Below, piece by piece: positions 1 through 7,693 of a stretch of DNA of 39,139 nucleotides; the stretch's first letter is position 1; each line of letters opens with the position of its first letter. The DNA comes from JAIVHA01 sp965367295. Lineage in GTDB: Bacteria > Pseudomonadota > Gammaproteobacteria > DSM-19610. A program made the translations under genes and the position numbers. The notes under the pieces are model-generated. The model made no database searches, was not told the DNA's origin, and saw nothing but the letters and a program-made list of their open reading frames with translations. Where the stretch lies: contig CBDUHN010000033.1 in assembly GCA_965367295.1 (NCBI GenBank), positions 1 through 39,139 of the forward strand, in the 5' to 3' direction.

Positions 1-191
1 GAAAACCGCTCCGGCATCGCACAGCATCCCTGAAATGGAACTGAACCCGGGTAACACGCCGCCCGGTGTCATACCACCAGTCAGACACGGTCCGTGCCAG
101 CACCAGCCAAACGGAAAATCCGCCCGGAAAACTCAATAACGCCAGGGAACAATGGTCACCAGACTCTAATCCGGATTTCGATGGACCTGCC

Positions 192-364
192 TCATACGTG
201 AAGCCCGGTACCCCCGGATTGCCGTCCCTTCTTCCGGGTCCCAAAGGGCGCAAGCACAGCCTGTTCCTGCGTACGATCGGGGATACAGGACACCTGGAGA
301 AGTGCCGTCATCAACAGGACTGCGGCCATGACGATTTTTCATCGTTTTCATCTTCTCATCCTCC
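192..364 (-). pseudogene. possible frameshifted small lipoprotein ORF
   Basis: A strong Shine-Dalgarno sequence (GGAGGA, complement of 359-364) sits 7 nt before an ATG at 351 that reads MKTMKNR. One base later the reading frame changes, and an ATG at 329 continues as MAAVLLMTALLQVSC followed by about 30 hydrophilic residues to a stop at 192. Joined by removing one base near 330, the two pieces make a textbook lipoprotein signal: basic n-region, hydrophobic core and lipobox LQVSC. As read, neither frame alone has both the ribosome site and the signal. It is either a decayed or frameshifted gene, a sequencing error, or chance. The rest of 1-496 contains nothing else I can support. Confidence 0.25.
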
Positions 365-496
365 GAATCGATATGTGCCTGCGATAGGAGGGGGATCGAC
401 ACCTAATTACACTCCCGTTGATCACCATCAATCTGGCCCAGAGCCTATCGGGGTATGATGGGTTTTGTTCAGTATCACGTCAGAAGAGGGATCGTC

Positions 497-1339
497 ATGC
501 GTTCACGCCTGTTGCGCTTTTGGCTGTCGATTTCACTTTCGCTATGGCTGCTGGCCGCCCAAGCCGACGTACTGGTACTGGTGCATGGATGGTCGGCCGA
601 TGCCGATACCTGGCTGCACAGCGGGGTGATGGCCGGACTGGAACGGCACGGCTGGCAGGATGCCGGCGTGGTGTCCGCCACACCGGCGGCGGGGATCGGA
701 TTTTTCCCGGCCCATGGTCATGCCGCCACCAACCGCGTCTACCGTGTGCAGTTACCGGCCGCAGCTCCCCTGGTCATCCAGGCCGCTCACCTGTTTGCGG
801 AACTGGAATGGATTCGCGCCCAGAATCCCGACGCGGTCATGTCCCTCGCCGGCCATTCCGCCGGCGGCCTGGTGGCTCGCCTGGTGGCGATACGCCCGGG
901 ATCCCCACCGCTAACGGCTTTGATCACCATCGCCAGCCCCAACCTCGGCACCAGCCGTGCCCTGGAAGGGCTGGCAGTCGTCAATAACGAACCGTTTTTC
1001 TGCCCCGGACCTGGCATGGAGTTTCTGAAAACCATGGTGGGGGGTGACCGCTACCGCTATCTGCGGCATTCCCAGGGCGCGCTGGTGGACCTGGTACCGG
1101 TGGCGCCCGGCAGCCTGATCGACTGGCTCAACCATCAACCCCATCCCGACATGGCCTATCACGCCGTGGTACGGAATGGGCCGGTGTATGCGGGGGACGA
1201 ACTGGTGCCGGCTGTCAGCCAGGATCTGAATCAGGTACCGGCGCTGGCGGGGCGTGTGCAACTCTACGTGACACCCACCGGGCATGCCCTGAATCCGGCC
1301 GACGGGGAACTGCTGGCGCGGATACTGGACAGGAATTGA
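497..1339 (+). CDS. exported lipase-like alpha/beta hydrolase
   Basis: The 280-residue product begins with a signal peptide (about residues 1-23, cleavage near AQA/D) and then the alpha/beta-hydrolase opening VLVHGW, whose HG forms the oxyanion region. The nucleophile elbow GHSAGG places Ser121. A late GDELVP (Asp234) and GHAL (His263) are well placed to complete the Ser-Asp-His triad. This is the layout of secreted triacylglycerol lipases and carboxylesterases acting in the periplasm or outside the cell; the true substrate is not readable. The ATG at 497 is chosen over an in-frame ATG at 455 because it directly precedes the signal peptide and has AGAGGG upstream. It is monocistronic, with a convergent isomerase gene 21 nt downstream. 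Confidence 0.82.
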   Translation: MRSRLLRFWLSISLSLWLLAAQADVLVLVHGWSADADTWLHSGVMAGLERHGWQDAGVVSATPAAGIGFFPAHGHAATNRVYRVQLPAAAPLVIQAAHLFAELEWIRAQNPDAVMSLAGHSAGGLVARLVAIRPGSPPLTALITIASPNLGTSRALEGLAVVNNEPFFCPGPGMEFLKTMVGGDRYRYLRHSQGALVDLVPVAPGSLIDWLNHQPHPDMAYHAVVRNGPVYAGDELVPAVSQDLNQVPALAGRVQLYVTPTGHALNPADGELLARILDRN

Positions 1340-1360
1340 GCAGGGAAATCCGCTGATGAA

Positions 1361-1870
1361 CTACTCGTTGAGTATGAAACCGGTGCGGCGCTCACCCTCG
1401 GTGCTGTCCCGCACATCCATTACTTCAAAGGTGAAATGCAGGTATTTTCCAGCCCAGGGATGATTGCCATCCAGGGTAATGCCAACCTCATCCACCTGCA
1501 CCACAGTGAAGGGTACCTCCTGACCATCGGGCAATTCCCCCATCAGCATATAGCCCGGCATCCAGGCTTCTTCCGGAATGGTTTCCCTGGGCTGCACGAT
1601 CAGCTTGCCCGGGTCATGTTCGCCGTAACCCTCTTCGGGAGCCAACACCAGTTCCAGCCGGTCTCCACTGCGGGCGCCTGCCAGGGTCGCCTCGACCCGC
1701 GGGAACATACCATCGCTCCCGCCATGCAGGTATCGCAACTCATCCCCGTACTGAAGCAACTCCTGGCTTTGTTGCTCCCGCGCCCAGAAACGCAACCGCA
1801 CCACCTTGCCCGGACCGACCGTGGCCGCATCCGTATCCATTGAAATCGGACTATTCACCTGGCAATTCAC
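1361..1870 (-). CDS. FKBP-type peptidyl-prolyl cis-trans isomerase, SlyD-like
   Basis: The protein matches the SlyD/FkpB branch of FKBP isomerases, which speed proline isomerisation and act as folding chaperones. Visible family features are the early Y-G-D-E-L-x-Y-L-H-G segment, the acidic A-P-E-E-G-Y-G-E stretch that precedes the inserted flap domain, and the signature G-N-H-P-W-A-G-K-Y-L-H-F-x-F-x-V near the end. There is no His-rich metal-binding tail, so it is closer to a short SlyD-like protein than to full SlyD. The GTG start at 1870 has a good ribosome site (GAGG, 7 nt away). An internal ATG at 1840 fits the conserved domain equally well but lacks one. It converges with the lipase gene. 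Confidence 0.82.
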   Translation of the reverse strand: MNCQVNSPISMDTDAATVGPGKVVRLRFWAREQQSQELLQYGDELRYLHGGSDGMFPRVEATLAGARSGDRLELVLAPEEGYGEHDPGKLIVQPRETIPEEAWMPGYMLMGELPDGQEVPFTVVQVDEVGITLDGNHPWAGKYLHFTFEVMDVRDSTEGERRTGFILNE

Positions 1871-2074
1871 TGATCTACCTCGTCACTTTCCGCCACGCTG
1901 GCGGGTCAGTACGCAAGGTAGCGGCGACGACTGCACGATCTGGAATCCAGCATGGACTATGCTCATCAGGACCACGGCCATAATACTGACCTGTGTCAGC
2001 GAAAGGTCTGCGGGCCAGGCCTAGGATGGTCGGTGCAATTTCACCACTGTGGACGACCCGAGGAGGATAACAAC

Positions 2075-2470
2075 ATGGCAGAACTATTTTCGGAAGAATG
2101 GATGCAGGGTTTCATGGATCGCTGGAATGCCGACCCGGATCTGGCCGGTGCCCTGGAGCACATCGGCTTCAATTCCATCATCGGCTATGGTTTCGAGGAC
2201 GAGGATCAGCCGCGCGGCATTATCAATGTAATGAACGGCCACGTGATCAATGCAGGCCCTTACCATGGGGAAACCCTGAACTGGGATCTGCGTGCCAGCC
2301 CCGATAACTGGAACAAATGGGCACAGAAGCCCCCGGGCATGATGGGGCTGGGGATGGCCTACACTTCCCGCAAACTCAAATTCAAGGTTGGGGACTATGG
2401 CGCCATGGTCAAGGATCCACGCATGGCCGCCCCCTTTGTGAAGAGTTTCAGCATCATGAGTTCCAGCTAA
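2075..2470 (+). CDS. SCP2 sterol-binding-domain-like small protein
   Basis: This 131-residue soluble protein starts at an ATG preceded by a near-perfect AGGAGG ribosome site (2061-2066). The pattern of an N-terminal helix rich in acidic and aromatic residues, a central G-Y-G-F-E-D-E segment, a G-x-x-I-N-A-G strand and a C-terminal K-L-K-F-K-V-G-D-Y-G-A-M-V-K stretch resembles SCP2-type lipid-binding domains, in which the substrate-loading motif lies near the C terminus. Longer upstream reading is possible but lies before the ribosome site. It stands alone, followed by a hairpin. The domain call is from overall pattern only, and function is unknown. Confidence 0.6.
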   Translation: MAELFSEEWMQGFMDRWNADPDLAGALEHIGFNSIIGYGFEDEDQPRGIINVMNGHVINAGPYHGETLNWDLRASPDNWNKWAQKPPGMMGLGMAYTSRKLKFKVGDYGAMVKDPRMAAPFVKSFSIMSSS

Positions 2471-2495
2471 ACCAGCCGGTCCACGATGACGAACC

Positions 2496-2524
2496 TGTAC
2501 ATGGGGCCAGGAACCCCATGTACA
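2496..2524. terminator. perfect 11-bp hairpin between convergent genes
   Basis: TGTACATGGGG (2496-2506) is perfectly complementary to CCCCATGTACA (2514-2524) with a 7-nt loop. It lies 26 nt after the SCP2-like gene and just beyond the stop of the opposing mini-ORF, so it could terminate both. There is no T-tract, so it is not a classical intrinsic terminator. Confidence 0.5.
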
Positions 2525-2527
2525 GCA

Positions 2528-2647
2528 CTACCCCCCGTATAGCCTCAGCGCCGCACCGGTGCCACTCACCACCAGGACAATATTCGCCAGCAGCGCGGTG
2601 GCGGTTACCGCCAACGCACAGCTCAGTCTGGAATAGGATGTGCGCAT
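2528..2647 (-). CDS. 39-residue single-pass membrane mini-protein
   Basis: The ORF has an ATG preceded by a purine-rich GGGGGGTAAAG ribosome site. It encodes a short polar N terminus (M-R-T-S-Y-S-R-L-S) followed by about 22 hydrophobic residues (A-L-A-V-T-A-T-A-L-L-A-N-I-V-L-V-V) and a short glycine-ending tail. That is the form of small membrane proteins or single transmembrane regulators. It is too short for homology recognition and I do not recognise it. A perfect hairpin follows its stop codon. The remaining sequence between 2648 and 2880 shows no supported gene. Confidence 0.4.
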   Translation of the reverse strand: MRTSYSRLSCALAVTATALLANIVLVVSGTGAALRLYGG

Positions 2648-2880
2648 CTTTACCCCCCTGTACCACATACAGTACGCCCGACGAATTCCCGGTGGACCAC
2701 CACCGGTGCAGGAAGGCTAATGCAAGGGGAGTGCCACTTGGGTGATGAAGGGATAACCGCATGAATCGGCAGGCGATCCGCTCTTCCAGGAGAAACGGGA
2801 AGGCGGCCCCATGGAACCCCTATGGTGCAAGGTGCGGCGCACATGCCCCAGAGCGAGGCAGCTGCGCCGCAGGCACGACC

Positions 2881-4761
2881 TTATTGAGCGCGCGGCTTGC
2901 GAGCCGGCTTGGCCTTGGATTTCGGCTTGACCTTGGATTTCGGTTTGGACCTGGGTTTGAACCCGGCTTTCTCCTTCGCGTGCGGCCCGGCGGCGGCGCT
3001 GGCCGGCTTGGCCTTACCGCTACGCCGGGGCTTGTCCGCCGCCTTGCCCGGGTGACGGCTCACCGGCCGGTCGCCGGCATCCCCTCCCGCAAGCTTGCTG
3101 ATGCGCAGGGGCCGCCCGGAAACCCAGGTGCTCTGCAGGGTGGCAAAGACATCGTCGGGCATACCAGCAGGCAGGTCCACGGTACTGAAGGTGTCCTGGA
3201 TATCGATACGGCCAATGAACTGGCTGTCGAGCCCGGCCTCGTTGGCGATGGCGCCAACAATGTTACCCGGCTGCACCCCGTGGTCATGGCCGACCTCGAT
3301 ACGGAAGCGCTCCATATCCACATCGGGCTCTTCACGACGCTTGCGCTTGGCCGGCGGGCGCTCGCCCTGCTGCTCACTCCGGTCACGGCGCGGCTTCGCT
3401 TCAAATGTGCGTGGCTCCCGTTCCCGGGTGCGCGGCTTTTCCAGCAACAAGGGCTGGTCACCCTGCAGCAGAAGGGCCAGTGCAGCCGCAATCTCCATGG
3501 CTGGCACGTTGTGTTCCTGTTGAAATTGCTCGATCAGCTGATAGAAAAAGCCGATCTCCTCGGTTGCCAGGGTATCGCTGATACGCTGTTTGAATCGGGC
3601 GATACGCTGATCATTGATGATCTCCGTGGAGGGCAGCTCCATGGGTTCGATACGCTGGCGAGTCGCCTTTTCAATGGCGAACAACAGGCGTTTCTCCCGT
3701 GGTGCCACGAACAGGATGGCATCGCCCTTACGGCCGGCACGGCCGGTGCGACCGATACGGTGCACATAGGATTCGGTGTCGTAGGGAATATCGTAGTTGA
3801 TGATATGGCTGATGCGCTCCACGTCCAGTCCGCGCGCCACCACGTCCGTAGCCACCAGGATATCGATCTTGCCGGTCTTCAGCCGATCGACGGTGCGCTC
3901 ACGCTGCGCCTGGGTGATGTCACCACTCAGCGCTTCGGCGGCATAGCCGCGGGCCTGCAGTTTTTCGGACAGTTCCCCGGTGGCATTCTTGGTGCGCACG
4001 AAGATGATCATGCCATCAAAGGGTTCAACCTCGAGGATGCGGGTCAGGGCATCGAGTTTGTGGACACCGCTCACCATCCAGAAACGCTGGCGGATGAGGT
4101 CCGCGGTGGCACGTGCCTGCTTGATGGTGATCTCCGCAGGATCGTTCAGGTGCTGCTTGGCAATGCGCCGGATGACATCGGGCATGGTGGCTGAAAACAA
4201 CGCCACCTGCCGTTGTGGCGGGGTCTGGCTCAGCACCCACTCCACATCATCGATGAAACCCATACGCAGCATTTCATCGGCCTCATCCAGCACCAGAGCC
4301 TGGAGGTCATCCAGATTCAGGGTGCCCTTGCGCATGTGATCCATGACCCGCCCCGGGGTGCCCACCACCACATGCGCGCCACGCTTGAGGGCGCGCAACT
4401 GGGTGCCGTAATCCTGGCCACCATAGATGGGCAGCACATGAAAGCCCTTCATATGCGCCGCATAGCGCTGAAAGGCCTCGGCCACCTGAATGGCCAGCTC
4501 ACGGGTCGGTGCCAACACCAGCACCTGGGTCTTGTGATTGCGCAGATCGACGCGCGCCAGTAGCGGCAAGGCAAAGGCTGCCGTCTTGCCGGTTCCGGTC
4601 TGGGCCTGACCCACCATATCCCGGCCGGTCAACAACACCGGAATGGTCTGGGCCTGAATGGGCGACGGGGTTTCATACCCGACATCATCGAGCGCCTTGA
4701 GGAGCGGCTCACCAAGGGACATATCACGGAAGGCCGTTACCGGGGCGGAATCAAGGGACAT
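2881..4761 (-). CDS. deaD: DEAD-box ATP-dependent RNA helicase, DeaD/CsdA type
   Basis: The 626-residue protein has all helicase core motifs: Q motif (F-x-D-M-S-L then P-S-P-I-Q-A-Q, residues 11-39), Walker A AQTGTGKT (53-60), PTRELA (85-90), GTPGR (134-138), DEAD (159-162), SAT, and in the second RecA domain the ARGLD and HRIGRTGRAGR motifs. After the core comes a helical dimerisation-like region, a DbpA-type RNA-binding domain (G-D-x-x-G-V-x-P-G-N-I-V-G-A-I-A-N-E-A-G), and a long Lys/Pro/Ala tail of near-repeats (K-P-K-S-K). This arrangement matches CsdA/DeaD, which unwinds structured RNA during cold stress, ribosome assembly and mRNA decay. It is a single gene, divergent from the YaiI-family gene. 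Confidence 0.93.
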   Translation of the reverse strand: MSLDSAPVTAFRDMSLGEPLLKALDDVGYETPSPIQAQTIPVLLTGRDMVGQAQTGTGKTAAFALPLLARVDLRNHKTQVLVLAPTRELAIQVAEAFQRYAAHMKGFHVLPIYGGQDYGTQLRALKRGAHVVVGTPGRVMDHMRKGTLNLDDLQALVLDEADEMLRMGFIDDVEWVLSQTPPQRQVALFSATMPDVIRRIAKQHLNDPAEITIKQARATADLIRQRFWMVSGVHKLDALTRILEVEPFDGMIIFVRTKNATGELSEKLQARGYAAEALSGDITQAQRERTVDRLKTGKIDILVATDVVARGLDVERISHIINYDIPYDTESYVHRIGRTGRAGRKGDAILFVAPREKRLLFAIEKATRQRIEPMELPSTEIINDQRIARFKQRISDTLATEEIGFFYQLIEQFQQEHNVPAMEIAAALALLLQGDQPLLLEKPRTREREPRTFEAKPRRDRSEQQGERPPAKRKRREEPDVDMERFRIEVGHDHGVQPGNIVGAIANEAGLDSQFIGRIDIQDTFSTVDLPAGMPDDVFATLQSTWVSGRPLRISKLAGGDAGDRPVSRHPGKAADKPRRSGKAKPASAAAGPHAKEKAGFKPRSKPKSKVKPKSKAKPARKPRAQ

Positions 4762-4910
4762 GCAAAATACCTGCTGGAATTGATGGATGGGCCGCGCTGT
4801 AAAACCCTGGTGGGTGCAGGGTGAGCCCTGGGAAAGACCGCGCAGTATAGCGCGTTTTCATGCTACTTTGCATCCTTTGTGTTATAGACCGTATTTCAAG
4901 GAACGCCAGT

Positions 4911-5369
4911 ATGCAGATCTGGGTTGACGCCGACGCCTGCCCCAACATCATCAAGGACATCCTGTTCCGTGCCGCCGAACGGGTACAGATTCCACTGACC
5001 CTGGTGGCCAATCATTTCCTGCGTACCCCGCCCTCGCCCCTGATCAAGTCCATCCAGGTGCCGGCGGGATTTGACGTGGCCGACAATTACATCGCCGAAC
5101 AGAGCCACCGCGGCGACCTGGTGATTACGGCGGACATCCCGCTGGCCGCAGCCGTGGTCGAAAAAGGGGTCCACGCCCTGAATCCCCGGGGCGAGTTCTA
5201 CACCGAGGACAATATTCGCGAACGACTCAACATCCGCGACTTCATGGAGGAACTGCGCAGTACCGGCCAGATCAGTGGCGGCCCGCCCAGCATCAGCCAG
5301 ACCGAGCGGCGCCAGTTCGCCAATGAACTGGACCGGTTTCTGGCCCGTCACCATTCGCATCGGCCATAA
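4911..5369 (+). CDS. YaiI/YqxD family protein (DUF188)
   Basis: The 152-residue protein opens with I-W-V-D-A-D-A-C-P, the hallmark of the YaiI/YqxD (DUF188) family. It also has the internal V-I-T-A-D-I-P-L-A-A segment and a C-terminal G-G-P-P-x-x-x-x-x-x-E-R-x-x-F block typical of the family. The fold is PIN-like, so a nuclease-type activity is often suspected, but the biochemical role is not established. The ATG at 4911 with AAGGAA upstream is preferred to an in-frame ATG at 4860 that adds an unrelated stretch. Only 11 nt separate it from the diguanylate cyclase gene, so the two are probably co-transcribed. Confidence 0.85.
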   Translation: MQIWVDADACPNIIKDILFRAAERVQIPLTLVANHFLRTPPSPLIKSIQVPAGFDVADNYIAEQSHRGDLVITADIPLAAAVVEKGVHALNPRGEFYTEDNIRERLNIRDFMEELRSTGQISGGPPSISQTERRQFANELDRFLARHHSHRP

Positions 5370-5380
5370 CAGGGTCTATA

Positions 5381-6250
5381 GTGGTGTTCGGGGATCAAAA
5401 GAATTCAAATACTCAGTTGAACGGACGCAAACGGAATTCCTTCGTATTCGCACTCAGCCTGCTGGTCGGCGCAGCGGTACTGGCATTTGATCTCTACGCG
5501 CCATTCAATACCGCCTCCGCAGTTCCCTATGTGGCTCTGGTCCTCATCGGCCTGATCCAGTGCCAGCCGGCCGGGGTCCTGTTGCTGGCCCTGGCCGGCA
5601 CCCTGTTGACGGCCGCCGGCTTCTATCTCTCGGGACAGCCCCCGATACTCCACGTGGAATTGATCAATCGTGGTCTGGCATTGTTCGCCATCTGGGTGAC
5701 GGCACTGGTTTCCTATCGCCACCTCAAGACCCTGGCGGAACTGCAACCGCTGGCGATGACCGATCAGCTGACCGGGCTCTACAACCGCCACCACTTCACT
5801 TCCGCAGGCACCAAACTGCTGCAGCTCTGGCAACGCCACAAGACCTCCTTCTGCCTGATCCTGTTCGACGTGGATGACTTCAAGCGGGTCAACGACCACT
5901 ATGGACATCCGGCCGGCGACTACGCCCTGCAGTCCATCGCCGACATCAGCCTCCACCTGGTGCGGGAGATCGACACCGTGGCCCGAATCGGCGGTGAGGA
6001 ATTCGCCATCCTGCTGCCCGCCACCGACCTGGCCGGCGCCCTGCAAACCGCAGAACGACTGCGCCGGCATGTGGAGGTCTGCACCTTCCAGTTCGAGGAA
6101 ACCCGCTTCAACCTCACCATCAGCCTGGGAGTCGCGGAACTGGATGCCAGCCTGTCCGGCATGCCGGCCCTCATCAAGGCGGCTGACCAGGCCCTGTACC
6201 GCGCCAAGGCCGCAGGACGAAATTGTACGCTGGCGGCGGTCGGCACATGA
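5381..6250 (+). CDS. membrane-bound diguanylate cyclase (GGDEF)
   Basis: The 289-residue protein starts at a GTG with AGGG 6 nt upstream. Residues about 20-112 hold several hydrophobic segments (roughly four transmembrane helices), followed by the linker A-M-T-D-Q-L-T-G-L-Y-N-R that always precedes an active GGDEF domain. The active-site loop is GGEEF (204-208), a fully competent variant. The product-inhibition I-site RxxD is present at R195-D198, exactly five residues before the loop. It should therefore make cyclic-di-GMP from two GTP at the membrane and be feedback inhibited. The signal sensed by the membrane part is not evident. Confidence 0.88.
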   Translation: MVFGDQKNSNTQLNGRKRNSFVFALSLLVGAAVLAFDLYAPFNTASAVPYVALVLIGLIQCQPAGVLLLALAGTLLTAAGFYLSGQPPILHVELINRGLALFAIWVTALVSYRHLKTLAELQPLAMTDQLTGLYNRHHFTSAGTKLLQLWQRHKTSFCLILFDVDDFKRVNDHYGHPAGDYALQSIADISLHLVREIDTVARIGGEEFAILLPATDLAGALQTAERLRRHVEVCTFQFEETRFNLTISLGVAELDASLSGMPALIKAADQALYRAKAAGRNCTLAAVGT

Positions 6251-6312
6251 CCCTGACACCAACCGCAACGCTGGCACGGAATTGACTACTGAGCGCAGGC
6301 ACCTGCTTTGCT

Positions 6313-6762
6313 ATGCTTGCCGACAGCACCCCATGCCGCCCGAAACCAACACGAGACCTCAGCTTGGATAGCGAAGACCCACAGTTGCAGATGGCCATCT
6401 CTGCTATCGAAGCCGGGGATTTCAAGGCCTCTTTCGCATTGGTGGAAAAACTGGCCGGGGCCGGGGACGCCCTGGCGCAGCACTTTCTCGGCTGGCATTA
6501 CCACAAGGGCCTGGGCGTTCAACAGGACGATGTCCAGGCCGCCTACTGGTGGCACAAGGCAGCCGACATGGGGATCGGCGAGGCCCAGCAGGGCCTCGGC
6601 TGGGCCTATGAACACGGCCGCGGTGTGCCCCGTGACCTGGTGGAGGCCTATCACTGGTACAGCGAGGCGGTACGTAATGGTGATGTCGAGGCGCGGGAAA
6701 ATCTCTCCGCACTTTCCGGCAAACTATCCCCCGAACAGATCAGGCAGGCAGAAGGGGTGTAG
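6313..6762 (+). CDS. Sel1-repeat protein
   Basis: The 149-residue protein contains Sel1-type repeats, alpha-helical pairs that serve as protein-protein interaction scaffolds. Two clear units are visible: A-Q-H-F-L-G-W-H-Y-H-K-G-L-G-V-x-x-D-D followed by A-x-x-W-W-x-K-A-A, and A-Q-Q-G-L-G-W-A-Y-E-H-G-R-G-V-x-x-D followed by A-x-x-W-Y-S-E-A. A degenerate unit precedes them. No signal peptide is apparent, so it is probably cytoplasmic. It lies 62 nt after the diguanylate cyclase and may belong to the same transcript, but no direct functional link can be read. Confidence 0.8.
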   Translation: MLADSTPCRPKPTRDLSLDSEDPQLQMAISAIEAGDFKASFALVEKLAGAGDALAQHFLGWHYHKGLGVQQDDVQAAYWWHKAADMGIGEAQQGLGWAYEHGRGVPRDLVEAYHWYSEAVRNGDVEARENLSALSGKLSPEQIRQAEGV

Positions 6763-6804
6763 GCTCGCGGCGGCCAGCGGCATGCACGCAAGACAGCATG
6801 GTCT

Positions 6805-7452
6805 TCACAGCAACGCCTGAAAAAAAGTCGTACCGAACTCGATGCTCTGTTCGAGATTCAGAATACTGACCGGCACCTCCCACTTCGCCGCCCAGTCCGC
6901 CGCCGTCCGGGCATCCCGCAAAAACACCATCTCCATACACAGACTATGGGCCGCACACTGATCCGGTGACTGCCAACGCACCCCGGTATGAATCCCCCGT
7001 CCTGGATCCGCGGACACCAGCACTTTGCCCCGCTGATGAATGCGTATCGCTTCACCGGTCATCCGGCAGCTGGAATCAATACGTACTTCGGTATCAAACA
7101 TCGGCGCGATGGCCAGCGCATCGATGGCACACATGGCATAGATCTCATGCCCGTGCAGCTGAATCCGGTGCCGGGTAGGCTCAAGCGTCATGGGATAGGC
7201 ACCGGTCGGTTGCCCCGTGGCATTCAGCACGATCAGGTCCTCGTGCGCCAGCATCGCCAGCGCGGACAGCAGATCCCCCTGGGTCAGCAGCGGCTGCAGT
7301 TCAGCCGGCTCCGGCATCCGGCCCTGCTCCGCCAGTGTCCACAGAATCCGGCGATGCATCACGACCAGCTCCGGTATCAGTGCGGACTGGCGTTCCGCCA
7401 GTGGCAGCACCCGATCCAGCTGCGTTAATGCTTCATACACATCGCGATCCAT
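6805..7452 (-). CDS. MerB-like organomercurial (alkylmercury) lyase
   Basis: From the ATG at 7452, which has AGGGGAAGGG directly upstream, the product is 215 residues, close to the 212 of plasmid MerB. After a winged-helix-like N terminus, the key residues line up with MerB spacing: Cys108 and Asp111 in M-C-A-I-D-A-L (MerB Cys96 and Asp99), Cys129 in S-S-C-R-M-T-G (Cys117), and Cys172 in H-S-L-C-M-E-M (Cys159). The family cleaves the C-Hg bond of organomercurials by protonolysis, releasing Hg(II). The C-terminal A-A-D-W-A-A-K resembles the family A-E-D-W-A-S-K block. No merA, merT, merP or merR is adjacent, so either it works alone or the family member has another substrate. In-frame ATGs at 7509 and 7638 add unconserved sequence. 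It is divergent from the HerA-like gene. Confidence 0.75.
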   Translation of the reverse strand: MDRDVYEALTQLDRVLPLAERQSALIPELVVMHRRILWTLAEQGRMPEPAELQPLLTQGDLLSALAMLAHEDLIVLNATGQPTGAYPMTLEPTRHRIQLHGHEIYAMCAIDALAIAPMFDTEVRIDSSCRMTGEAIRIHQRGKVLVSADPGRGIHTGVRWQSPDQCAAHSLCMEMVFLRDARTAADWAAKWEVPVSILNLEQSIEFGTTFFQALL

Positions 7453-7693
7453 ACCCTTCCCCTGCACACTGCCGACTTGATCATAAACATAGCCGTATCC
7501 CTTCCCCATGACCCGCATCAAGCAGGCAGCCTTCAGGCAGGGGCCTCCTGTCGATCTGTGCCGATGATCACATTTTCGCCATTCATATCGCTTGCCCGGC
7601 ACTCTCGATTCCTGAAAAATGGCCGAAACAGTCCCCAACGGATTCCGGTCCGGAACAACCTATCCACCGTATTACACGACAGGGAACCAGTAG

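Noticed and set aside
66..458. 130-codon open frame on the + strand before the lipase gene
   Set aside because: Pro/Ser/His-rich without domain, signal or good ribosome site; overlaps a more plausible lipoprotein signal on the other strand.
2761..4194. 477-codon open frame on the + strand
   Set aside because: It lies wholly antisense to the DEAD-box helicase gene, has no ribosome site or recognisable domain, and is explained by high GC and the repetitive Lys/Pro tail codons.
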